DNA of 64,000 nt from Ochotona curzoniae (Eukaryota; Chordata; Mammalia; Lagomorpha; Ochotonidae): assembly GCF_017591425.1 (NCBI RefSeq), contig NW_024467120.1, forward strand, positions 7,130,001 to 7,194,000, given 5' to 3'. The position numbers and the translations under genes are program-made. The first letter of the stretch is position 1; every line of letters begins with the position of its first letter. Under the pieces are notes generated by a model that searched no databases, was not told where the DNA came from, and was given only the letters and a program-made list of their open reading frames with translations. This document shows, piece after piece, positions 56,690-64,000 of this stretch.

Positions 56690-57300
56690 TTCTCTTTCCC
56701 TGTCCTGATCGCTGCTAGTAGAGTTATGGCTCTCATCTTCTGCTCTTACTACTACAGTAGACTTGTTTTTGGTTTGTGTTTAAAGCTGAATCAGTGTCTG
56801 TTCTGTTCCATTTCATGCTTTCTCCTCCTCCAGATGTTTGTAATGGTTCCTTCTCGGCTATAGGATGCAGTTGTAGTTTCTTGGTGTAACAAAGTATTTT
56901 TGTTTGTTCCTGGCCTACATGTTCTTAACCTCCTTTAAAATGTAATCCCCCATTCCAGAAAATTTCAAAATTTCCAAGCACATAATGTCTTTTGAATACA
57001 TGCTTTGTCTTGGAATAGCCTGTTTCCTCGCTTCTCCCACCTGTGTCTCTGTGCACTTGCCAGCTCACCTCTCCCCCTGCCATGTTAGTCCTGCTTGGCC
57101 AAGTAACTAAAGGAAGATCCTCGGCGAAGTCATCTCCTTTTTAGCCTTCCCCACCCGCTCCCTTGCCTCAAAGTCCACACCTGCCACCGCCCTTTGTTCT
57201 GTGCTAATTTATCTCGTACATCTCTTTTTGCCTGTTACATTTTATTATTCGTTTACCTGTTAGGTTCTGTACCAGATTGTGAGTTTGGGAGTCCGGATAT
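56690..57300 (+). mobile_element. L2, degraded
   Basis: 'cacttgccagctcacctctc', 'atctcgtacatctctttttg' and 'ccagattgtgagtttgggag' fit the L2 3' half. Divergence is high. Confidence 0.55.
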
Positions 57301-59329
57301 TGACCTCTGGAAAATTGTTTCTGTGGGCTCTGTGACCCTCTGATGCTAACGTGTGGCGGTTTTCATTTTCATGAGAATGCCCCCCAGGCCCATCTTGCTG
57401 TGGCTCCTGTGTCACAGAGAAGGGATTCTCTTCTAAGAAACTAGGCTGTTTTGCTTGTTCCTAGTCGAGGGAAACAATATACAGAAACCTGTTTTATCCT
57501 AACCAGGTAGGAGGCATGTGTTTCTCCATAATGCGTCAGTTTTACTTTTGGGGGTAGTGGTGGTGGGTGAGTGTAAATAGTGAAAGTCGCAAGAATGTTT
57601 TCTTGTGCTAGTTACTTGGTTATACTGTGAATGCCACCATCCTGTTCACCCTATCAGACAAAATGAACTGTCCAGCTACTAGACTGTGGCCACCTAATTA
57701 AGCATCTGGAGACAGACAGGAAAGGTGGATGCAGACCTGATGTTGGGCCTTCAGTCTGACACATAATTAGAGTTACTCAGTAGCTCATCGGACAACTCAG
57801 TTGAAGTGATTCTTCCTTATTTTGGAAAATAGAGCTAAGCATCATTCTCTTGTCATTGCATTGGATCCTTGTTAGTGTATTACGTTAAGCATGTTATAAA
57901 TTGTGTAAGTTACCCAGTATAAATATCACTTAAGTTTGAGGGTCAGATTGTTCAGTCTTGATGAATGAGGAAAGCATACCAGATATACCACTGAAGTTGA
58001 GAAGTGAATAAAATAACAATTAGGTGTTGTTGAAGTTACCTGATAGAATCTTGGGAGAAGAGTGACACACTGATGGACATCTGTATGGACAGTGCTGTTT
58101 TGTTTTCCTTATGCAAGTATCCTTAGTCTGTAGTATAGTGCCTGATAAATACTGTTTGGTTGGATGCTCAACTGTATTTAAAGGTGATGGGCTCAGGGCC
58201 ACATCTCCCTGGGTGAGTTTCTGGCTTGGGCTTTTGTCTTCATATCACCTACCATTTAGGAATTCATTTGCCATGTTCTGTGTAGTCAACTTTTTGTTGT
58301 GAGGACTTTGTACTTCATTCCCCCCCCACCCCCCCCCCCCCCCCCCCCCGTGAGTAGTTTTGGAGTAGGTTATCATGTAAATGTGTCCTGGTTAGATATA
58401 CAATTAGAAATAAAGAAGAAAACATGTTTAAGGCTTGAATAACTAGTTGACTTTTAGAAAAGTAAAATAAAGGAAGAATTGAACTTACAGTTAAGATTAG
58501 TAAGTAATTTGCAAATCAGGAACAGGAAAAGCAGTTCTTAGGCAGTAAATTGTTTTAAAATGCAAAACCAAGTTTTGTAGTTATCTAAAATCTTTCTGCA
58601 GAATAGTGCTTTGCATATTTCATGATTACTGTTACATCAACAGTTGCTTTGTTTTGGCCATTTTATGCATGAGGGTGCGTGAAAGAGGTCAGTGTATTAT
58701 GTACTGGCAACAGCTGGCTGATAGCATTGAATACTTAGGTGATTAAATAAATGTGTTGGCCGCTGTCCTAACAGCTCTGTAGGTGGAGGCTGCAGAGAGC
58801 ATGCGGAAACGTGCTATAGCAGGATTAAAGAAGAAATCAACATGATCCGAGCCCGTGCTTTGAGCCAAGAGTGATTTCCTATTGTTTGAGTTTGAAAGAC
58901 ATCTACTTATTCTTGGTGTGTGTGTTTATACAACAGCAGAAGGGGGAAAAATGTCTGGTGAGGTTTTTCTCTCCTTGTTGAATACCCTGTTTGACAAATA
59001 TAATCTTTTAAACATTTTTAGTCAGCAGCATTGTTTTATAACTGATAGAAATAAAAGAAAAATCTGTTTCATTAAACCCATAGCACTTGTGACTCAAGCG
59101 TTCAATATGAACGTATTTTGTTCCTCTCGCAGGGCAGTGTCTGGGCTTAGGTGTTCTCTGAAGCACGTTAACACAGTGGCTGAGATTTCACACTGGCTTA
59201 AGACCTGGCTGTCTGTGATCCTGAAAAATGGATAGGGCTGACAGTGAGGGAGAAAGGAAACCTGTGGTTGCTGTGCACTGCTGCCTGCAGTTGAGAGCTA
59301 GTAGATGTGGGTGCAGATCTTCTCCACTT
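57301..59329. other. Long intronic stretch with one C-run
   Basis: No recognised gene or interspersed repeat. The 117-codon frame at 58882-59235 has no known domain. Confidence 0.4.
58320..58349. repeat. Poly(C) tract
   Basis: Eight Cs, one A, then 21 Cs. The minus strand is a long G-run able to form a quadruplex. It is also a likely site of assembly length error. Confidence 0.95.
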
Positions 59330-59592
59330 CTATCTGCCTGTTGCTCCTGGTTTTATGTCTCTAAAAGCTGAGGCCTGTCCTCTCCGTCACCTTTGACAGT
59401 ATGGCTTCTTTGGATGTAAGGACAACTATATAAAACACAGTCCAGCATCACTGTATGGCCATCCCTTTACAAAGCTTTGTTTTAATAACTTCTTTGTCCC
59501 TCTTTTCACAGTTGCTTTGGGGCAGCTGCAGTGTCTTTCATTTGTGTCCCAGCACCTAGTATGGTGGTTGGCATTGTTTATTGAACAAATCG
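59330..59592 (+). mobile_element. L2 3' end
   Basis: 'ctgcagtgtctttcatttgt', 'cccagcacctagtatggtg' and 'gtttattgaacaaat' are the L2 3' terminal phrases. Confidence 0.7.
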
Positions 59593-60389
59593 GACAACCG
59601 CTGCTATCTTTGCCTTGTTCGTGATTCTGCTCTCAATTCCTCCACCCCTTGCCTCTGGTATCCTCGGTGGACTTTCATGGGACTTCTTCTGTGTCCTCTT
59701 GTTAGGTTGTATGACTTTGAATTTAGCTTCAACAGCATGACATAGAAAACCAAAAAGTGTAGAGGCCAAAGTGAGGAAGAGAATTGATTTTTGTCAAATT
59801 TCCCCAAAGGAAGATGTATCAAAAGTACAGCCAACTGAGCCTGCCTCTCCACTAAGGAGCTTCATGGGAAGTCCTACTCAAAGCTTTGCACTTGCATCTC
59901 TTTGTCTTGGAAAGCAGCACACGGAACTACCGCTATCTATAAGAGGACCTGGGAAATAGTGTTTTATATTGTGACCAGTGTTCCCCACAGAACTGGGATT
60001 AGAAAGGAAGAAAGGGAGGATGTCTACTGTGGATAATCAACTAAAGTCATCTAGGTATTCACATGTCTCTATTGATGGGTATACTTTGGGGCAGATAGGG
60101 ATTTTATTTACCTTTGTATCATTTATCAGGGCTAGTACGTGGGAGATGACCACCACCGCCATGCCTGTGAACAAATGCATCTTCTACTGTCTTTATTTAA
60201 GACACTGAAGGAATAACAGACGTTTGAGAACATTCTCTATTTTGTTTACCTTTAGCAAGTTCTGATGAAGTAATAGCAAAATACACAGGAAAATCTCATG
60301 ACACAGATGTTGTACACACATACTCGCACAAAGAATTGGAACTTACACATCTTTTCCACTCTTCAGACTTGCAATGACCATATTTTAAA
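59593..60389. other. Intronic sequence, nothing recognised
   Basis: No supported feature. Confidence 0.4.
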
Positions 60390-60645
60390 TGGCCGTGTTA
60401 GGGTGCTGGTAGGAATTCTGGCTCCTCTGCTTCCCATCCACTCTCTGCTAATGTGCTGCAGCAGAACTTAGCCCAGCTTCTTGGGTACCTGCCACATATA
60501 TTGGAGACCAGAATAGAGTTCCTGGCTTAGGCCAGACCCCAACCCTGGATCTTGCCATCATTTGGAGAGTGAACTAATGGATGCGGTGTCTCATCTACTT
60601 CTTTCCTCTTTTGTTCTGCCTTTCAGACAAACAAATCTTCAAAAT
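60390..60645 (+). mobile_element. Old CSINE subtype
   Basis: 'ctctgcttcccatccactc', 'ggtacctgccacatatattg' and 'catttggagagtgaactaatg', then an AAACAAATCTTCAAAATC tail. Confidence 0.75.
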
Positions 60646-62689
60646 CAAAATTGAATCAGGAAAGCAGTTTTCCATTGCTTGAGATTCAGTTCTGTGATGT
60701 ATTTGTAAGTCTAGTTCAGAAAACTGGAAATTTTTAGATTCAAACATGAAAATTGGATTTATGGATTATTAATGTTTCAGTGATTTAACATAGGTTGAAT
60801 AACAAATTCATTTTATTAAAATGTTAGCAAACATTATCTTGCATAATTTCAAGTAAGTTATAAGTGAGAACAATACATCTTCTTACTAATATCAACGTTT
60901 AATGTTCTGTGTTTAAATGGAAGAAAATAGATTTGAATATAACAGTGAAAATTACCAGTGGGAAGAGAGACTTGTAAAACTGATTGCAGATTATTCCATA
61001 GACTGGTGCTATGGGCAGAGGGCAGTTAAGGATATGAAATTTTTGCCTTAGAATGTAACCTACATGGTCCATATAAGCATTTTCTTGTATGCACATAGTG
61101 ATGATACTGTACCACTATCATAAACTATTGGGCATATTTGTTACAATGGTTCTTGTTTTTCTTCTGGCAGGGTGTGTGTGTGTGTGTGTGTGTGTGTCTT
61201 CCTGATTGTGTTTCTCTGTGTAAATGTGCTAGAAAGGAAACGGACAGAATCATATGGTAGAAGCTGTTTTTGGAAAAATACAAATTAAAGTAGATGCCAA
61301 CCATGTCTGTAACAGTGTTTTAGAAGTCAACAGCTCATCCTTTGTGCCAGCCAATGATGTGGTATGCTTTCAAGCTCATAAATTTGTTACAAGATAGATC
61401 AGATAAGTTTATGGCAGAACTAAGAACTTTAATTTGGTGCTTTTTAAATGCTTGTCAATATTTTAGAAAAGTGATAGAGAGGGCTTGTTTTTCTTTAAGT
61501 GAGAAAATGGCTTGAGTCAACTGATTTTTGTAGTATTCCTGTCAATCACAGTTGATGAATGACTAATTCACTGTTTTGAAAATTTTACTATATATTAAGT
61601 TTTGTGTCATTACCAAGTAAATTTTAAAAAGTTAAAGCGTACAGCACTTGTGGCTAGTTCATTGAACAAGTTCAAAAACACAAAACCTTTTTCTCTTCTA
61701 GAATGCAGTCTTATCATTTCAGAGAGATGCAGAGAAATTTGAAATATACTGACTTGGGTAAGGGGCTGACTTGAATGATTTATACCATAATTGGAAATCT
61801 TTAGGATTGATTGTGAGCGAAATGGCTTCCTCCCGTCGTCCCACAGCCCATGAGACTTTGGGCAGCTGCGAGGACTGTAGAGCTGGGTGGGTGAGAGTAT
61901 CCAGAAATACGGCTGAGAGGCTGAGTTGCTGTCGTGGTGAAGGGTGCGAGTGAGGAGTAGTTGCCCTAACCTCCGTTGAAGGGACAGAGATGCAGAACTG
62001 GGATGGTGGGTGTCTCACCTGCCATCTTTACCTGGGGCAGTGTTTCTGAAGAGCATTAGAAATGTGATGCTTTTAAGTGTGCATTGCACCCTTTATTCTA
62101 AATGAACTGCATAAATGAATCTACACATGCACATAGTCACAAATGCACCAACACAGTGCTGTCAGTATGATTAATGCAAATAAAGTCAACTGGAAAAAAT
62201 GGTAGTATTACATATATTTCAAAGTAGAAATATTTAGACAAAAATACAACTGAATGCCTGCTGAATGCACTGTGTATAGAATTATAGTGAATTTCCAATT
62301 GATGAATTCTCACTGATATGTATGTCTTTAGGAACTTAAGTATTGGCAACAGTGTTACTCCAATATTGGGCTTTTCTGAATTAAGTCTTGCTAAAGTTTT
62401 AAGTAAGTATTTTTTTTTTCTTCTGTTCAGAGAAGTTGAATTTCAGAAACTGCCAGAATTGTATAAGCATGTGAGCTAGACCTTTACTGAGTTAATGTGG
62501 GTTCTTTTCTTTCTACTTGAATGTCTAGTGGGATATTTAGAATTGGCGTTTTGTGTAGTAGAGACCTGTGCCGTGGAAGGCATTTAATATCCCTGACTTC
62601 TGCCCACTCTGCAACTTGGAATCAGTGTCAGAACTCAGAAGATTTGATAGACTTGACCAGATAATGACTAAAATTTGTCTGACCTTAAA
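60646..62689. other. AT-rich intronic stretch
   Basis: About 2 kb with no recognised interspersed repeat apart from the GT tract. A GC-richer, CpG-containing patch lies at 61825-61950. Confidence 0.4.
61172..61197. repeat. (GT)13 microsatellite
   Basis: An uninterrupted GT run, not inside a recognised L1 tail. Confidence 0.95.
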
Positions 62690-63105
62690 CAGCTCAAATT
62701 GGCTAAAACCATAAATGAGAGCTGCTCTATGAATATATTAGTTTCATTTATACCCAAATTGAAGCAACAATTTATAGAAGAGAAAGTATGGTATCAAATA
62801 AAAATGAAAATGGTTTGTTCATTACCAGTAGTCAGGGAAATGCACATTAAAATGAGACTAATTTTTGTCCACTAGATAGCTATTTTCTTAACAGGTTCAT
62901 TGCTGCTGAGAGGATCAGAACAGCTACGGTTTCATTGCTGGTGAGGGTTTGCATTGCTGTAATCTGGGAAAAGTACAAAAATAGAAACAGGTGTGCTTTT
63001 TGATATAGCAGTCCTGTGTTCTGTAGTCCTCTGGAGATATGAAAACACCAGTGTGCAAGAATGGAAACAACGTGTCACTGTTTAGAATGCAAAAGGTGTT
63101 AAACA
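62690..63105 (+). mobile_element. Ancient L1 ORF2 3'-end fragment, forward
   Basis: The frame reads VVREMHIKMRL near 62830-62860, matching the REMQIK region of L1 ORF2. It is followed by 'tttcattgctggtgagggtt' and 'gcaagaatggaaacaacgtg' in the L1 order. Confidence 0.65.
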
Positions 63106-64000
63106 AGTCTGCCATAGTATACCACTTAGGTTTTCTTCTCTCTGGGCACATTGGCGGTGCTTTTATTGCTGTCCATCCTGGTATCTGCCTCTGTAGAGTT
63201 GCCCAGAGGACAAGCAACGTGAGGACCTGGATCTCTGTATTTCTAACATCTTCCCTTGATTGTGATAACATTATCCTCCATGGCATCCTTTCAAAACACA
63301 CACAAACACGCCGTGATAACTTCTTTCTAAGTGTTTGGATTCTGCTTATTGTTAAAGAACAAACTGCTTCTGTCAATAGCTGTGACATAAGTGTTTCTGT
63401 GGAATAATGTTGGATTCTTGTTTCGTAAGAGTCCAATTTCAGACATTAACTGTGCATTGCTTAGAAGATGTAGAACTTTTCATCTGAAACAAATGTTTAT
63501 TTTCTCTGGACACTCTTAGCTATGTAGGTTTTGTCTCTTCTGTTTATTAGCCATGCTCTGTTTACGTATGACTGCGGTTTACATGGCCCTGTAAAATGAG
63601 ATAAGGGTCTTCAAAAAGCTCATGAAAAATTTATATTAAAAAAACTATACGTGATTTCCAAACTTCTTTGCGTTAAAATAAACTTGTATTTCCTTGGCCT
63701 TGTCCTGAGTAGCACTCGTGGGATTTTTTTCAAAGTCACTGATGTTTGTACCATATCTGGTCAGGCATCTTTAGAGAAGCTAGAGTTAGTATTCATTCAA
63801 TTTGACTAATCCTTGTGGACTGCCCACTGTGTTATGTAAGGCTTTGGTGCTGTAAGGGTTAATGAGATACAGCCAGTGCAACTGAGAGCTGGATGGTTAA
63901 TAAGAAGGCTGGGATCTTGTCTTGACTGTAGTTATTCAAACTAAGCAGGGTTTGGGGGTGTGGGGTAGCAATTCCTCCATGGAGGTGGGCACCTGGGATA
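63106..64000. other. Intronic sequence to the window edge
   Basis: Apart from the MITE at 63605-63695 nothing is recognised. Overlapping frames of 122 and 170 codons on opposite strands have no known domain. Confidence 0.4.
63605..63695 (+). mobile_element. Mariner-like MITE fragment
   Basis: 'gtcttcaaaaagctcatgaa', 'gtgatttccaaacttctttg' and 'cgttaaaataaactt' match the element at 47.8 kb. Confidence 0.65.

Larger units (their letters stand above)
49776..64000 (+). other. CDKAL1: CDKAL1 intron downstream of the exon (partial)
   Basis: No exon continuing the protein was seen in the remaining 14.2 kb, so the intron runs off the right edge. In human the type 2 diabetes association signals lie in a large CDKAL1 intron, which I recall as intron 5. 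If this exon is exon 5, this is the start of that intron. Confidence 0.85.

Noticed and set aside
62924..63436. 170-codon frame on the minus strand and an overlapping + strand frame
   Set aside because: No domain is recognisable, and the region partly overlaps an ancient L1 fragment on the opposite strand.

Overview
This window is intronic DNA from a mammal, almost certainly a lagomorph and most likely a pika (Ochotona). The main evidence is about 43 copies of the lagomorph CSINE (C-repeat) family. The young copies have the 'cttgcacgcccgggatccc ... ctccctgcctgtggcctggg' form, which I associate with pika rather than rabbit; this is from memory and was not searched. Nothing prokaryotic is present, and the long open frames are chance frames or run through repeats.

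One protein-coding exon is recognisable, at 49691-49775 on the + strand. It is 85 bp, bounded by TTTTTGCTAG and AA|GTAAGT, and reads [16 protein letters not shown]... through ...EDHFRNSI. This matches CDKAL1, the radical-SAM methylthiotransferase that makes ms2t6A37 in tRNA-Lys(UUU). The rest of the window is therefore read as two very large CDKAL1 introns: at least 49.7 kb upstream and at least 14.2 kb downstream of the exon.

Layout. 1-9.1 kb: old CSINEs, a 1.17 kb L1 insertion with a perfect target-site duplication (TSD), and a decayed ERV pol relic (about 5.1-6.8 kb). 9.1-12 kb: MIR, a young three-unit CSINE array and a mariner-like MITE. 12-18 kb: an old L1, CSINEs and a composite L1-tail insertion that may carry a 3' transduction. 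18-31 kb: intron with scattered CSINE, MIR, L1 and a CSINE-in-CSINE nest. 31-33 kb: an L1 insertion with a nearby 156-bp near-identical duplication. 33-42 kb: dense CSINEs, including a dimer that shares a rare variant with the array at 10.6 kb, and a tail-to-tail inverted pair. 42-49.7 kb: sparser, with MIR, L2 and a MITE. 49.7-64 kb: the exon, then L1, CSINE, L2 and simple repeats.

There is no operon-like or multi-gene system. The most notable content is retrotransposition history: dimeric and nested SINEs, a possible L1 3' transduction, two L1-tailed insertions with nearly the same 5' end, and a local duplication whose edge lies in a palindrome. Repeat names rest on recognition of family sequence without database searching, so subfamily names and exact edges are approximate.
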